Notes under the pieces: generated by a model
Seen by the model: only the letters and a program-made list of their open reading frames with translations
Database searches by the model: none
What the model was told of the DNA's origin: nothing
NCBI RefSeq assembly: GCF_017357425.1
Contig: NZ_CP014571.1
Coordinates: forward strand, 3,100,001 to 3,164,000
From: Arthrobacter sp. D5-1
GTDB lineage: Bacteria > Actinomycetota > Actinomycetes > Actinomycetales > Micrococcaceae
Reading direction: 5' to 3'
Length of the DNA: 64,000 nt
Shown: in pieces, positions 31,053 through 40,957 of the stretch
How positions within the stretch are numbered: position 1 is the stretch's first letter
Layout of the letters: every line of letters begins with the position of its first letter
Position numbers and translations under genes: made by a program

Positions 31053-31781
31053 CTACTTGGCGGTGGACGCCTCATCATCGGAACGGTAAGCGTGGATCTT
31101 CTCTTCCACAGCCTCCTCGCCCGGTTCGCAGGTGGAGTCGAGGGTGATTACTCCGTAGGTCCAGCCATTGCGCCTGTAGACAACCGACGGCGCGTTGGTT
31201 TCCTTGTCCAGGAAAAGGTAGAAGTTGTGGCCAACGAGTTCCATATTGTCCACAGCGTCATCCAGTGTCAGGGAAGCTGCGGGGAAGACTTTCCGGCGGA
31301 TCAGGACGGGTGAATCGCCTGCCGGAATATCGTTCTCGATCTCATAAGGAGAACGCTCGTCTGCGGTGGGAACGGATTCCTGGTGGTTGCTCGCCTCGAC
31401 GTAGAGTGGTTCGCTCGCGCTGGCTGGCTCGAGTGTTGCGGTGGCCTCCCGCACGGCTTTCGGCGTGTGGCGTCCGTGGTGCACCTTTTTCCGGTCTTTC
31501 GCACGGCGAAGCCTCTCAAGAAGCTTGTTGTACGCGAGATCGAAGGCAGCGAATTTGTCAGCGGCTGTCGCCTCGGCACGGATGACGGGGCCGCGGCCCA
31601 GGACTGTCACTTCTACGGTGAGCTGGCCTGGCGTCTGGCGCGGGTTGGTTTCCTTGGAAACCTTTGCGTCGACTCGCTGGACCTTATCCCCCAGCGATTC
31701 AATCTTTGAGATTTTCTCGCCGGCGTATTCGCGAAAGCGGTCAGAAACTGTGAGATTTCGTCCGCTGATCATGAACTCCAT
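31053..31781 (-). CDS. hpf: Ribosome hibernation promoting factor, long form
   Basis: A 242-residue protein. The N-terminal 110 residues are the S30AE/RaiA domain (MISGRNLTVSDRFREYAGEK at the start, and the beta-rich middle TVEVTVLGRGPVIRAEA). A variable linker of about 60 residues follows, then a C-terminal dimerisation domain with IRRKVFPAASLTLDDAV and VVYRRNGWTYGVI. Long HPF alone dimerises 70S ribosomes into inactive 100S particles in stationary phase. I start at 31781, where GGAGGGC precedes the ATG by 3-4 nt; the upstream in-frame start at 31814 is not supported. The preceding 188 bp are unusually AT-rich for this genome and probably hold its promoter. Confidence 0.95.
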   Translation of the reverse strand: MEFMISGRNLTVSDRFREYAGEKISKIESLGDKVQRVDAKVSKETNPRQTPGQLTVEVTVLGRGPVIRAEATAADKFAAFDLAYNKLLERLRRAKDRKKVHHGRHTPKAVREATATLEPASASEPLYVEASNHQESVPTADERSPYEIENDIPAGDSPVLIRRKVFPAASLTLDDAVDNMELVGHNFYLFLDKETNAPSVVYRRNGWTYGVITLDSTCEPGEEAVEEKIHAYRSDDEASTAK

Positions 31782-31969
31782 GGTGCCCTCCAAATAACTC
31801 AGGTGACACGACAACGACGCTGGTGGGGGCTAGTCTGACGGACAGTCGAGCCCCTTTCCGAGCCGCTATCGACAGGTACATCTGTTCTTGGTACCCACAA
31901 CCGACGTTAGTTCATCGCCACGCGTTATTCATCCTTTAGTCACTTATTTTTTGATTGAGTCTTAAGGAC
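31782..31969 (-). promoter_or_regulatory. AT-rich hpf promoter region
   Basis: This 188-bp gap between comF and hpf contains an AT-rich block around 31920-31970 (ATTTTTTGATT and TTAAGGACTTAA). A small dyad at the comF end (AGTC-CTTAA-GACT on the minus strand) could be a weak terminator. I could not settle a unique -35/-10 pair. The composition contrast with flanking genes suggests a strong growth-phase promoter for hpf. Confidence 0.35.
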
Positions 31970-33028
31970 TTAACAGGGATCGCGCCTTGCACTGTTGAAA
32001 GCATAGGCTGGTGGCCTCGTGGCCGCGAGGACAACAGCCCCGCAGACCACTCCCCCCGCGGTTTCCACCGCCCTCATCGCTTCTGCAAGGGTGGCCCCGG
32101 TAGTGAGGACATCGTCCACGAGAATGCATCTCCTGCCCCTGATCTCTTTGCGAAATCGGCTTCTCACGCGCATGGATCCACGGACCCTGCTGGCCCGCGC
32201 ACCTCGTCCCAGTCCTTTTTGCCCTGCGCCGGAGCCCCCTGTCCCCTTACCGGCGAGAGAATCGGCGGCCCGGGCAAGCAGGGTCTTGATGGAATCCCTG
32301 CTGATGTAGGCTGCCGGCGAACCGCGCCTCTTCTCAAGCGCGTCAAAGCTTGGGCATTCCGGCACCATGCCCCGCATCCGCAGGCAGAAAAGCAACAGGT
32401 GCAGCGGACTGAATCCCCGCATTCGGTACGCCCGGCCGCTGGTAGGAATTGGTACGAGGCACAATCCGGATTTGCCTCCGATGGCCCGTTCGACCGCTTT
32501 GCCCAGACATGGCGCCAAGACCCCGGCCAAGCGCCACTGGCCGAAGCGTTTGAAGGACAGGAGGCACTGTGCCAGCTCATCACGGTATGGGCCCGCGGCC
32601 ACCACCCCGATCCTCGCTGTGCCATCCGTCTCCACCAATGCGGGCGATTCCCGTTCCGCGCGGAAGGGTTGGCTGCAGAGTTGGCGGACGCGCTTGGCGC
32701 AGCCGCCACATAACACGGTGTCCTCCGCTGAACAGCAGACACAATCCACCGGGACCAGCAGTCCCAGCAGATCGACAGCCGTACCCTGGAGCACCACCAG
32801 CAACCGGCCGAGCCCCCGTTGGTCCGGACCACGACGACGGGCCCGTACGGGATCCACCGGGTAGAGGTCCGGGTCGCGTACCCGCAGAGGCGGCCGCCCG
32901 CGTGTCCCGATATTGGGTTCGGGAGCAGCACCCTGGTCAGAGCCTCTCCCGACGACGGCGCCTGCCCCAACGACAGAGTCAGTCCCAGTCCCAATGCCTG
33001 GCGCTGTCCCCGTATCTGGTCTGATCAT
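31970..33028 (-). CDS. ComF-family phosphoribosyltransferase-like protein
   Basis: A 352-residue protein. A four-cysteine zinc-ribbon (CVCC and CGGC, about residues 97-112) precedes a type I phosphoribosyltransferase fold with the PRPP loop CILVDDVLTTGATLAEA near residue 310. ComF proteins take part in DNA uptake and processing with PriA in naturally competent bacteria, but the gene is widely kept in actinobacteria with unclear function. The first 65 residues, rich in Gly, Arg and Pro with a GIGTGTDSVVGAG run, are unlike other ComF proteins; the real start may be a later codon. A 36-residue Gly/Arg-rich insertion (GKGTGGSGAGQKGLGRGARA) lies just before the PRPP-loop strand. Confidence 0.85.
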   Translation of the reverse strand: MIRPDTGTAPGIGTGTDSVVGAGAVVGRGSDQGAAPEPNIGTRGRPPLRVRDPDLYPVDPVRARRRGPDQRGLGRLLVVLQGTAVDLLGLLVPVDCVCCSAEDTVLCGGCAKRVRQLCSQPFRAERESPALVETDGTARIGVVAAGPYRDELAQCLLSFKRFGQWRLAGVLAPCLGKAVERAIGGKSGLCLVPIPTSGRAYRMRGFSPLHLLLFCLRMRGMVPECPSFDALEKRRGSPAAYISRDSIKTLLARAADSLAGKGTGGSGAGQKGLGRGARASRVRGSMRVRSRFRKEIRGRRCILVDDVLTTGATLAEAMRAVETAGGVVCGAVVLAATRPPAYAFNSARRDPC

Positions 33029-33109
33029 GTTGCAAGCCTGCGCGGACGCAGCCCTCGCCGGAAGCCACGTTGCACCCTATGTGGACATCCGGCACGATTT
33101 GACGGCAGC

Positions 33110-34822
33110 CTATCCGGGGAAGGCGGGTTCCGTGGGCCCTTTGAGTTGGAGCTCCCATCCGTTCCCGACCCGTTGGAACACCCCGGCCTCGGACTGCCCA
33201 TAAATCTGCTCGGAGCCGTTCCCGGCACTGAGACTGGTCAGGCCGTCCCAAGGGGCCAATTGCTGCGGCTCGCCCGATTCGAGCGAAAGCAGCTCAGGAA
33301 CCACGGTTCCTGTCGCCGATCCGGACATCACAGCCACTGTGGAACTGTTGACCCAGACTCCCTGGTCAGCGGATCCGGTGCTGACCAATGTGATGGGCGA
33401 TGTGAGGTCCTTGGGCACGCCGTCGGCATTCCGGACTATTCCGGTGATCTGCACCGTTGACTTTCCGTTTGCTGCAGAAATGACCAGCGCCCTGGTCCCT
33501 TCCCTGGAAACCCTGAAGTCCTTCACGGTCCGCCCGGACAGCCAGGCAGGGGTGATGGTGACATTGGGAACGGCCATGCCAGGTGCAATGCCCGTCGGTT
33601 TGAAGGCCACCACTTCGGCAGCCCCGTTGGCGCCCGGCCCTGCGGTCCATACCCAGTCGTGTGGGCTGAATGATGGCCCCGTGAGCGTGCTCCTGGTAGT
33701 CAGCTGGCGCGCGGGCTGCCCGGGTTCGATTGCGTACAGAGTTGTCTTGTCACCATTGAGGAACGCGGCCGTTTGGGACACGGGGGACTCAGCCGGCGAG
33801 TGGGGACCCAATCCGGACACGGGTTGTATGTCCGGAAGCGGAGTCATCCGGTTGTTCTCATACCGCACCAAGTCGCCGTTGCTCACGGCAATCTGGCGTG
33901 CCGGAACGCTCTTGTCCACTACGGGAGGCAACACGGTGCCGTTGTCCTCAACCCGTACCAGGTCCTGATCCGCCCGCAGTTGGACGTTGATGACATCGGG
34001 CTGGTCACGGAAAGTCAATGCCAATTGGTTCTGCATCCTTTGGCGGTCCTCCGCCGAGGCATCAAACAGTTCTTTGGCAGAGAGGTCCACCTGTGCAGAT
34101 CCGGACACGACCGGAACGGATTCCCGTGCGAGTTTTATGCCGGAAGGAAAGGCGCTGACAACTGCCCCCCGGAGGTACGGAGCAGGGCCGGCCAGCACGG
34201 CAGAAGTCATGGACTTGACCGTGTTCTTCTTGATGAACCAACGGTAGTCGGGCACGGCGTAGGTAAATGTGGGGTCGTAGAAGTAGATGGGGAAGGCCCC
34301 ATAAATCACCTTGAACGTCTCTTCCGGTATGGCCGTCCCGTCGGGCACCTTGGAAATCCGCCATTGGCCTTCCACCTGCTCAAGAGTCAGCGGAATGGTC
34401 TCCTTGGTACCCGGCGGGAATTGCGTTGCCACGCCATCGGCATCCACCGAATAGGCGAGGTCCAATTCGTAGAGGTACTCGTTCTCCCCCGCTGCCTTGA
34501 CTACCTGCGCCTCGCGAAAAACGATGGCTCGCTTGTCTGGTTTCCAGGTGACGGACTGTGCCTGCGTCAGGTACTGGCGGGCAACAGGGTAATCGTCCTC
34601 ATAACCGCTGCCTGCCATGTAGAAGTCCTCGATCACAGTCTCCGGACTCGAACCCGCGCGCGGGGCCGCCGGAAAGAAGACCGGCGCATTGGGATTGCCT
34701 GCTCCCTCATCCTTGCTCTTGCCTACAGGACCGGACCGTGGAATCTGCGCACAGGAAGCCAGCAACACCATCAGCACCGCCAGGACTGCCACAACCGCCC
34801 GTGAACGCCGGAGACTTACCAT
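33110..34822 (-). CDS. lpqB: Lipoprotein LpqB, MtrB partner
   Basis: A 570-residue exported lipoprotein. It has an N-terminal basic stretch, a hydrophobic core and the lipobox LLASC with Cys at residue 24. A GerMN-like domain (about 60-300) is followed by a C-terminal beta-propeller-like half with repeated short strands. LpqB binds the extracytoplasmic part of MtrB and tunes MtrA phosphorylation, which links it to cell division and envelope maintenance in actinobacteria. The start codon is 2 nt after the mtrB stop, giving the usual mtrA-mtrB-lpqB operon. The downstream comF gene is 81 nt away on the same strand. Confidence 0.95.
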   Translation of the reverse strand: MVSLRRSRAVVAVLAVLMVLLASCAQIPRSGPVGKSKDEGAGNPNAPVFFPAAPRAGSSPETVIEDFYMAGSGYEDDYPVARQYLTQAQSVTWKPDKRAIVFREAQVVKAAGENEYLYELDLAYSVDADGVATQFPPGTKETIPLTLEQVEGQWRISKVPDGTAIPEETFKVIYGAFPIYFYDPTFTYAVPDYRWFIKKNTVKSMTSAVLAGPAPYLRGAVVSAFPSGIKLARESVPVVSGSAQVDLSAKELFDASAEDRQRMQNQLALTFRDQPDVINVQLRADQDLVRVEDNGTVLPPVVDKSVPARQIAVSNGDLVRYENNRMTPLPDIQPVSGLGPHSPAESPVSQTAAFLNGDKTTLYAIEPGQPARQLTTRSTLTGPSFSPHDWVWTAGPGANGAAEVVAFKPTGIAPGMAVPNVTITPAWLSGRTVKDFRVSREGTRALVISAANGKSTVQITGIVRNADGVPKDLTSPITLVSTGSADQGVWVNSSTVAVMSGSATGTVVPELLSLESGEPQQLAPWDGLTSLSAGNGSEQIYGQSEAGVFQRVGNGWELQLKGPTEPAFPG

Positions 34823-34824
34823 GT

Positions 34825-36858
34825 TCAGTCCCCCTCCCCGAATGAGCCGTCATCAGCCGCAGCTTTTCCTGCAGCGGAGTGGGACGATTGCGGGGCACTT
34901 CCGGACTCTGTACCCAGGATGAGCATGTGCCGCTCACTTGCGGTGCCGGGGAATTCGATGTCAGCAGGTTCAAGCTGAAGCGGTGATTTCACGATGGTGC
35001 CACCTTGGCGAAGGGGCAGGGTCAACCGGAAATTGGAACCGGCCCCCTTGCGCCCCCAAGCCTGAAGCCAGCCGTTGTGCAGTTTGGTGTCCTCGGCGGC
35101 GATGGAGAGGCCCAAGCCGCTGCCGCCGGTGGTCCGGGCGCGTGCAGGATCTGCACGCCAGAATCGGTCGAAAACCCTTGCAGCCTCTGCCTGGGTCATT
35201 CCGATGCCGTGGTCCCTCACGGAGACTGCCACAGCGTCGTGGTTGGCCGCCACGGATATGTGAATCGGTTTGCCTTCTCCATGTTCCAGGGCGTTGAGCA
35301 GCAAATTACGGAGGATCCGGTCAATCCTCCGGGAGTCCATTTCCACCACGATGCTCTTTTGCCGGGCGTTCAGCCTAACCTCTGAGCCGTACTCTGCGGC
35401 GACAGGCGCGGCGCCGTCCATGACGTGGGAGATGACTTGGAAAATGTCCTGGGGTTCTGCATCCAAAACAGCTGCCCCGGCGTCGAAGCGGGAAATCTCC
35501 AGCAGGTCGGAAAGCAACGACTGAAAGCGCTCAACCTGGTGGTAAAGCAGCTCAGCAGACCGTTTGTTCATGGGGTCAAAGTCGTCACGGGCGTCGAAGA
35601 GGACCTCGGCAGCCATTCGGACAGTGGTGAGCGGCGTCCGCAGTTCATGCGAGACATCGGAGACAAACCGCTGCTGCATCTGCGACAAAGTGGCCAGTTG
35701 GGTGATCTGCTCTTGGAGGCTGGCAGCCATATGGTTGAACGAGGCGCCCAATCTCGCGACCTCGTCCTCGCCCTTGACCACCATGCGCTCCTGGAGCTGT
35801 CCTGCCGCAAGCTTTTCGGAGACCACGGCGGCGTGGCTGACAGGACTGACCACATTGCGTGTGACGTACCAGGCGATCGCCCCGATCATGAGGACCAGCG
35901 CTGCCCCGCCTGCCCAGAGGACGTTCTGGATTTCGTCCAACGTCTGCTGGGCGGTATTGAGGTCGTAGATGAGGTACAGCTCATAGGACGTGCCATTGAA
36001 CGTCACCATGTTTCCGACCGCTATGCCGGGGCGGTCCTCATTACCGACGGGGAACTGGGTGGAGGCCCAGAACTGCTGCTTGCCGCCTTCCTGGACGGCC
36101 TTCCGCAACTCCGGCGGAATAACCCGGACCGTCAGTTGATCGGATGCACGTGACTCGACCCAGCGGTTGCGGGGCTTGGTCTGTTCAGGTTTCGCTTCAA
36201 AGACGTAGCGGCGTTGGATGACCGAACCGCGACCTTCAACGGCGGTCAAGGTGTCGTAAACCAGGGTGATGACGCTGGACTGATCGGTGACCTGCGCGCC
36301 GTCGAACGTGTCTTGAACCTGCTTGACGTTGTAGCGCGACTCGGATTCCGCTTGGGCCAGACGTTCCTGGAAAAGGTTGTTCGCGATCTGGTTGGACAGG
36401 TAGGCGCCCACGATTGCGAAGGATGTCACCGCCAGCAGCAAGGTGGTGAGGACTGTCCGGAACTCCAGTGAGCGCCGCCAGCGCCGGAGCACTGAGCGCC
36501 AGAGGTAGCGAATTCCCGGCCTGATCTGCCGGATGCCGAGGGATACCAGCCGGGAAACCCGAAGAACCAGGATGAGTCCGCGCCGCGTCCAGATCCTCGC
36601 CCGGGTAATAATCCACGGCAGGGTCCGCATGCTCCGTACCGGTGGCCCGGAGGACGCCGTTTGCTCCGGGGACGGTGAGGCGGACTCCCCACCGGACGGA
36701 TCGGGGGACGGGGCAAGCGCCGGTTCGGAGGTCGTTGACTCAGCCGGTGTCATCTGGTGGACACCGGCCCCGTCCTGCCCCTGAGTATCAGGGCCCTCTC
36801 CTGCCGCGCCGGTCTTGCCGACCGGGGACTCAGGAACCTGCTTTATATCCGACACCAC
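34825..36858 (-). CDS. mtrB: Sensor histidine kinase MtrB
   Basis: A 677-residue membrane kinase. After a Pro/Ser/Glu-rich cytosolic N-terminus of about 75 residues comes TM1 (about 140-162), a 150-residue extracytoplasmic domain, TM2 (about 310-330) and a HAMP linker ([19 protein letters not shown]). The HisKA segment is [20 protein letters not shown] with His404 (counting from the GTG at 36858), and the HATPase domain has [19 protein letters not shown] and [10 protein letters not shown]. The reading frame begins inside the mtrA C-terminus, overlapping by 29 nt. Later starts are possible within the low-complexity N-terminus. MtrB phosphorylates MtrA to coordinate replication, division and wall hydrolases. 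Confidence 0.95.
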   Translation of the reverse strand: MVSDIKQVPESPVGKTGAAGEGPDTQGQDGAGVHQMTPAESTTSEPALAPSPDPSGGESASPSPEQTASSGPPVRSMRTLPWIITRARIWTRRGLILVLRVSRLVSLGIRQIRPGIRYLWRSVLRRWRRSLEFRTVLTTLLLAVTSFAIVGAYLSNQIANNLFQERLAQAESESRYNVKQVQDTFDGAQVTDQSSVITLVYDTLTAVEGRGSVIQRRYVFEAKPEQTKPRNRWVESRASDQLTVRVIPPELRKAVQEGGKQQFWASTQFPVGNEDRPGIAVGNMVTFNGTSYELYLIYDLNTAQQTLDEIQNVLWAGGAALVLMIGAIAWYVTRNVVSPVSHAAVVSEKLAAGQLQERMVVKGEDEVARLGASFNHMAASLQEQITQLATLSQMQQRFVSDVSHELRTPLTTVRMAAEVLFDARDDFDPMNKRSAELLYHQVERFQSLLSDLLEISRFDAGAAVLDAEPQDIFQVISHVMDGAAPVAAEYGSEVRLNARQKSIVVEMDSRRIDRILRNLLLNALEHGEGKPIHISVAANHDAVAVSVRDHGIGMTQAEAARVFDRFWRADPARARTTGGSGLGLSIAAEDTKLHNGWLQAWGRKGAGSNFRLTLPLRQGGTIVKSPLQLEPADIEFPGTASERHMLILGTESGSAPQSSHSAAGKAAADDGSFGEGD

Positions 36859-37504
36859 GCACCGTCAAAACGACCTCGGGCGCCTCCGGGTCGCGTTCAA
36901 TCTTGGAGCGCAGACGCTGGACGTGGACATTGACCAACCGCGTGTCCGCGGCATGGCGGTAGCCCCAAACCTGCTCGAGGAGGAGTTCGCGGGTAAAGAC
37001 CTGCCAAGGCTTCCGCGCCAGTGCCACCAGGAGATCGAACTCCAGGGGAGTCAGGGAAATCCGCTCGCCGCCGCGGGTGACCAAGTGGCCGGCGACGTCG
37101 ATGGTCACGTCGGCAATGCGCAGGGTTTCGGGGGCCTTCTGATCGCCCGGGCGGAGCCGCGCACGAACACGCGCCACAAGCTCGGCGGGCTTAAAGGGCT
37201 TGGGCACGTAATCGTCGGCACCGGATTCAAGCCCCCGGACCACGTCGGAAGTATCGGACTTTGCCGTGAGCATGACGATGGGGACGTCGGACTCGCCGCG
37301 GATTTGCCGGCACACCTCGATGCCGTCGGAGCCCGGCAGCATGAGGTCCAGGAGCACCAAGTCCGGCTTGGAAGAACGGAAGACCTCCAGGGCCTGGCCG
37401 CCATCTGCGCAGAACACCGGCTCGAAGCCATCATTGCGCAAGACGATGCCAATCATCTCTGCGAGCGCTTCGTCGTCGTCAACTACCAGAATGCGTGCCT
37501 TCAT
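36830..37504 (-). CDS. mtrA: Response regulator MtrA
   Basis: A 224-residue OmpR/PhoB-class regulator. The receiver domain begins MKARILVVDDDEALAEMIG, with phosphorylation site Asp53 in LVLLDLMLPG and Lys in VIMLTAKS. The winged-helix DNA-binding domain ends with VNVHVQRLRSKIERDP and VRGVGYK. A much longer open frame exists upstream, but the ATG at 37504 has AAGGGA ahead of it and gives the standard MtrA length. The region 37505-37728, divergent with the next operon, is AT-rich only in its first 40 bp (TATATAAC close to the start), probably part of the mtrA promoter. In mycobacteria MtrA controls ripA, dnaA and wag31. Confidence 0.97.
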   Translation of the reverse strand: MKARILVVDDDEALAEMIGIVLRNDGFEPVFCADGGQALEVFRSSKPDLVLLDLMLPGSDGIEVCRQIRGESDVPIVMLTAKSDTSDVVRGLESGADDYVPKPFKPAELVARVRARLRPGDQKAPETLRIADVTIDVAGHLVTRGGERISLTPLEFDLLVALARKPWQVFTRELLLEQVWGYRHAADTRLVNVHVQRLRSKIERDPEAPEVVLTVRGVGYKAGS

Positions 37505-37728
37505 AGTTATATATTCCCTTATCACCAAGTCTTTGTCCCGTTGGGCACGGCGCACGGCATGGCGCCCCAAGGGCAACTTCCACCGTACTGCACAACAGTG
37601 GCGGCCCATCTGCCATGGCTGGCCGGGCGTCAGGCTATGAGGGACGACGGCGGGACTATAGGCTGGGTGCCAAGGTCCGTATGGGGGACGTCGGATGCCG
37701 GCGCGCCGGGTCTTATGGGGAGGATATC

Positions 37729-39069
37729 GTGTCACAGCCAGAGCATGGCCACCATCCATCGCCGGGCAATCAGCCCGGGTGGGGGAACCAGCCGCAGTGG
37801 GGCAACCAGCCGCAGTGGGGCGGTCCCCCGGCATGGGCAGCTCCCCAGAGCGGTGGACCATATGGCCAGGGTCAACCGGCACCCGGTTGGCCACCGGTGC
37901 CTCCTTATGGACAACCCCTCTACGTCGCTCCCCCCAAGCCGGGCATAATTCCCTTGCGTCCACTGCAATTCGGCGAGATCCTGGATGGTTCGTTCCAGAC
38001 AATCCGTCGCAATGCCGCTTCCATGTTTGGATCAGCACTGATCGTACAAGCACTCGGTGCGGTGTTCATCGGGATCGTCACAGTGGGCATGTTCCAGCTG
38101 TCAATGTCCTTTGAATCCGTCAGCACTGAGGCGGAATTCACCGAAGCCATGGGTCCCTTCCTGGCCATCATGGCCGGCACTTTGGGTGTCTCGGTCCTGA
38201 TCGGTTTCCTTGGTTCGGTCCTTCAAGGTGTCCTGGTGGTGCCGGTGGCGCGCTCGGTCCTCAACCGGCGCACAGGCTTCAAGCAGATGTGGAAACTTGC
38301 CGGCCGAAAGATCTGGCCGCTGCTGGGCGTTGCACTCCTGCTGACACTCGGCGGGCTTTTGGCAGCAACTGCGGTGGTGGGGATTGCGGTGCTGTTGTTC
38401 ACTGCCATGGGTCCCGGAGCCCTGCTCCTTGTCTTGCCTCTGGGCCTTGGATCGGTAGTGGCCTTCGTCTGGATCGGACTGAAGGTGATGCTGGCCCCCG
38501 CCGCGATCGTGGTTGAGCGGACAGGTGTCTACGGCGGACTTCTCAGGTCCTGGCAGCTGACCAGGAACAACTGGTGGCGGATCTTCGGCATCACCCTTGT
38601 GGTCGCCATCATGGTGGGCGTCATCGCCCAGATTGTCCAGATCCCGGCTTCCCTGGCAGCGGCGGCCATTGGCGAGGTGGTTACTCCCCACCCGGACGCT
38701 GAGTCGGTTGCTTCCACCCTGGTGATCACCACTGTGATTTCTTCAGCGATCGGCGCTCTGGTGGGGTCCGTGACGTTCGCTTTCCAAGCCTCGGTGTTCG
38801 CCTTGATCTATATGGATCTGCGGATGCGCCGGGATGGTTTGGACGTTGAGCTGATGCGGCTGATGGAAACCGGCGCCGATCCTGATGGCGTGCCGGGCGG
38901 CCCGCCAGCCCAAGCCGGAAACCCGGCGCAACCCGCAAACCCGGCGCAACCCGGATACCCGTCGGCCACCCTCCAAAATCCGCCGACCCAGCCCCAAGCC
39001 CCCATGTGGCCGCCGAACGGCGGGCAGTTCCCGTCTGCGCCTCCGTCCGGGCCACGGCCGCCGGCATGA
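37729..39069 (+). CDS. Polytopic membrane protein with repeat-rich termini (glycerophosphodiester phosphodiesterase membrane-domain-like)
   Basis: A 446-residue protein. The first 75 residues are Gly/Pro/Gln/Trp-rich with repeats (GNQPQW). The core (about 90-370) has six or more membrane segments and begins IIPLRPLQFGEILDGSFQTI, the entry motif of the membrane domain found ahead of some glycerophosphodiester phosphodiesterases. The last 65 residues are Pro/Ala/Gln-rich with NPAQPA repeats. No phosphodiesterase catalytic domain is present. I use the GTG at 37729, preceded by GGGGAGG; the earlier in-frame ATG (37615) lacks a site. The stop overlaps the DUF4129 gene (ATGA), making it the first gene of a five-gene coupled operon divergent from mtrA. 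Confidence 0.85.
   Translation: MSQPEHGHHPSPGNQPGWGNQPQWGNQPQWGGPPAWAAPQSGGPYGQGQPAPGWPPVPPYGQPLYVAPPKPGIIPLRPLQFGEILDGSFQTIRRNAASMFGSALIVQALGAVFIGIVTVGMFQLSMSFESVSTEAEFTEAMGPFLAIMAGTLGVSVLIGFLGSVLQGVLVVPVARSVLNRRTGFKQMWKLAGRKIWPLLGVALLLTLGGLLAATAVVGIAVLLFTAMGPGALLLVLPLGLGSVVAFVWIGLKVMLAPAAIVVERTGVYGGLLRSWQLTRNNWWRIFGITLVVAIMVGVIAQIVQIPASLAAAAIGEVVTPHPDAESVASTLVITTVISSAIGALVGSVTFAFQASVFALIYMDLRMRRDGLDVELMRLMETGADPDGVPGGPPAQAGNPAQPANPAQPGYPSATLQNPPTQPQAPMWPPNGGQFPSAPPSGPRPPA
37783..37818 (+). repeat. Two 18-bp repeats in the N-terminal coding region
   Basis: Two near-identical 18-bp units (37783-37800 and 37801-37818, one mismatch), with a diverged third, encode the GNQPQW hexapeptide. Being a multiple of three, copy-number change would lengthen the cytosolic tail without a frameshift. 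Confidence 0.85.
38919..38954 (+). repeat. Two 18-bp repeats in the C-terminal coding region
   Basis: Two 18-bp units (38919-38936 and 38937-38954, one mismatch) encode the NPAQPA hexapeptide repeat in the proline-rich tail of the same membrane protein. Confidence 0.85.
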
Positions 39070-39758
39070 CCCTGAGGCTGTTGGATGCATCCACCACCGT
39101 GGCTGCCATGGAACCGCCCGTAACGCCGGACCGCGAGGAAGGTCGGCGCTGGGCGGCCGAAGAACTCTCCAAACCCCAATACCCGGACGCCCAACCTCCT
39201 TGGCTGGAGCAGTTATGGCGCGATTTCCTCGACTGGTTGTCGTCCTTGGATGGCGACGGGATGGGCCAGGGACCAGACCTTGCTGTTCCACTGATGATCG
39301 CTGTGGCGATTGCGATCATCATCGCTGCGGTTGTTGTGGTCCGGCCCAGGTTGAATGCTCGCCGAAAAGCCGCTGCAGTGGACATCTATGGGGATGACGA
39401 CAGTGTGGATTCGGAAGGCTACCGGAGGCGTGCGGCAACCGCGGCCGACCACGGCAACTACCCGGCCGCCGTCGTCGACCAGTTCCGGGCGCTGGTCCGT
39501 TCCGCGGAGGAGCGTGACATCATTGACCCGCGCGCCGGGCGGACAGCTGACGAAGCGGCAGGCCAGCTTGGACAGGTGTTCGGCGCCGCGCAGTTCCGGC
39601 TGGATGCAGCCGCCCGCCTTTTTGACGCTGTGCGCTATGGCGAGCAGGGTGCAACAGCGACTGACTACGAGGATGTTCGCGGACTCGATGCCGACCTGCT
39701 GGAGATGAAGCCAGACTTTTCCGGACAGGCACACACCGGATTCGCGGTGCCGAAATGA
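39066..39758 (+). CDS. DUF4129 domain membrane protein
   Basis: A 230-residue protein with one central membrane segment (about residues 75-97, MIAVAIAIIIAAVVVV). A short exported N-terminal part contains WAAEELSKPQYP and WLEQLWRDFLDWL. The C-terminal DUF4129 domain starts YRRRAATAADHGNYPAAVVDQFR and includes RTADEAAGQL and FDAVRYGEQGATATDYE. The ATG at 39066 overlaps the preceding stop (ATGA) and the gene's own stop overlaps the next start in the same way. DUF4129 domains resemble the C-terminal part of transglutaminase-like membrane proteins and almost always travel with MoxR and DUF58 genes. Function is unknown; the genomic company suggests an envelope assembly or protease complex. Confidence 0.92.
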   Translation: MTLRLLDASTTVAAMEPPVTPDREEGRRWAAEELSKPQYPDAQPPWLEQLWRDFLDWLSSLDGDGMGQGPDLAVPLMIAVAIAIIIAAVVVVRPRLNARRKAAAVDIYGDDDSVDSEGYRRRAATAADHGNYPAAVVDQFRALVRSAEERDIIDPRAGRTADEAAGQLGQVFGAAQFRLDAAARLFDAVRYGEQGATATDYEDVRGLDADLLEMKPDFSGQAHTGFAVPK

Positions 39759-40957
39759 CCACATCCATGGCGAAGGACAACATGGTCCAAGGCGAAGCCG
39801 CTGCCCTCCAGCAGCCCGCCGGCAAAGGTTTTCGCGTCTGGTTCCGGAAACATCTGGCATGGATCCTCATTGGCGCACTCTTGGCCGGCTTAGTGACCTA
39901 CTTGGTCGTCTCGAGTGTCTCGGGCGCCAAGGATCCGCGGCCGCTGTCCTCCCGGAATCCGGCCCCGGATGGCGCCATGGCCTTGGCCGAAATACTGGGG
40001 CGCCACGGCGTGGCAGTGACAGCTACGGACACCCTGGCGGAGACCATGGATGCCTTGGCCGACCGGGATAACGCCACGGTCCTCCTCTACGACCCCCGCG
40101 GCTTCCTCGACCGGGCACAGTTGGAAGGCATCACCGATGCCGCGGACCACGTGGTGCTGGTCAGTCCGCGCCTCAGGACCCTCAACGCACTGGAGCAGGA
40201 CTTCAGGCCCGGCGGCGTGGTTCCTGAATCAGCGAAGAGTCTCGAACCCCGCTGCGACCAGGACGATGCCGCAGCGGCGGGCACGGTCTCGGCCCAGGGC
40301 TTCATCTATTCAGGACCCGTAGTTTGCTACCCAGCCGCGGGGACGGCCTCGGGTCTCTATGCGGCATCCGGCGACGGCCGGGTGGTGGTCCTTGGCAGTA
40401 CGGATGTGGTTGACAACCAGCACCTCGCCTCAGAGGGCAACGCAGCCCTCGCGCTCCGCACCTTGGGCAAGGATCAAAACCTTGTCTGGTACTTGCCCGG
40501 AGTTGGTGACCTCAGCGCGACGGATTCAACACCTACCCTGAACGAGTTGGCGCCCCGGTGGTTGGCGTTTGTGGGGCCGTGGCTGGGATTCGTGGCGCTC
40601 CTGGCCATTGTTTGGCGGGGTCGACGCCTTGGCCCGCTGGTTTTTGAGCCGCTCCCCGTTGTGGTGAAGGCTGCTGAGACCGCAGAAGGCAGGGCGCGTC
40701 TCTATCAGGACTCACGGGCAGTGGGGCGCGCGGCCGAGAATCTCCGGGCGGGCACGTTGGCCCGCTTGGCGCGGCACTTCAACCTCGGGGCGGATGCCAC
40801 CCCGGAGGCAATTGGGGACGCCTCAGCCAGACATGTGGAGCGGCCCGCTTCAGAAGTCAGGTCGGTGCTGCTCGATATCCGGCCGGAGAACGAAGGACAA
40901 CTGGTGCAATGGGCACAACAGATCGAACGAATCGAACAGGAGGCGACCGCCCGATGA
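39755..40957 (+). CDS. DUF4350 domain membrane protein
   Basis: A 400-residue protein with a basic N-terminal tail, TM1 at about 34-54, and an exported alpha/beta domain that begins PLSSRNPAPDGAMALAEILGRHG and resembles a glutamine-amidotransferase-like/ThuA fold. TM2 is at about 272-290, followed by a cytosolic C-terminal region of about 100 residues. The pattern DGAMALAEILGRHGVAV is the DUF4350 signature. Coupled by ATGA overlaps to DUF4129 upstream and MoxR downstream. The catalytic triad of amidotransferases is not evident, so it is probably a binding domain. The role in the MoxR/DUF58 set is not established. Confidence 0.92.
   Translation: MTTSMAKDNMVQGEAAALQQPAGKGFRVWFRKHLAWILIGALLAGLVTYLVVSSVSGAKDPRPLSSRNPAPDGAMALAEILGRHGVAVTATDTLAETMDALADRDNATVLLYDPRGFLDRAQLEGITDAADHVVLVSPRLRTLNALEQDFRPGGVVPESAKSLEPRCDQDDAAAAGTVSAQGFIYSGPVVCYPAAGTASGLYAASGDGRVVVLGSTDVVDNQHLASEGNAALALRTLGKDQNLVWYLPGVGDLSATDSTPTLNELAPRWLAFVGPWLGFVALLAIVWRGRRLGPLVFEPLPVVVKAAETAEGRARLYQDSRAVGRAAENLRAGTLARLARHFNLGADATPEAIGDASARHVERPASEVRSVLLDIRPENEGQLVQWAQQIERIEQEATAR

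Noticed and set aside
37505..38053. Extension of mtrA upstream to give a 407-residue protein
   Set aside because: The added part overlaps the divergent membrane-protein gene and has no family match; the ATG at 37504 gives normal MtrA.
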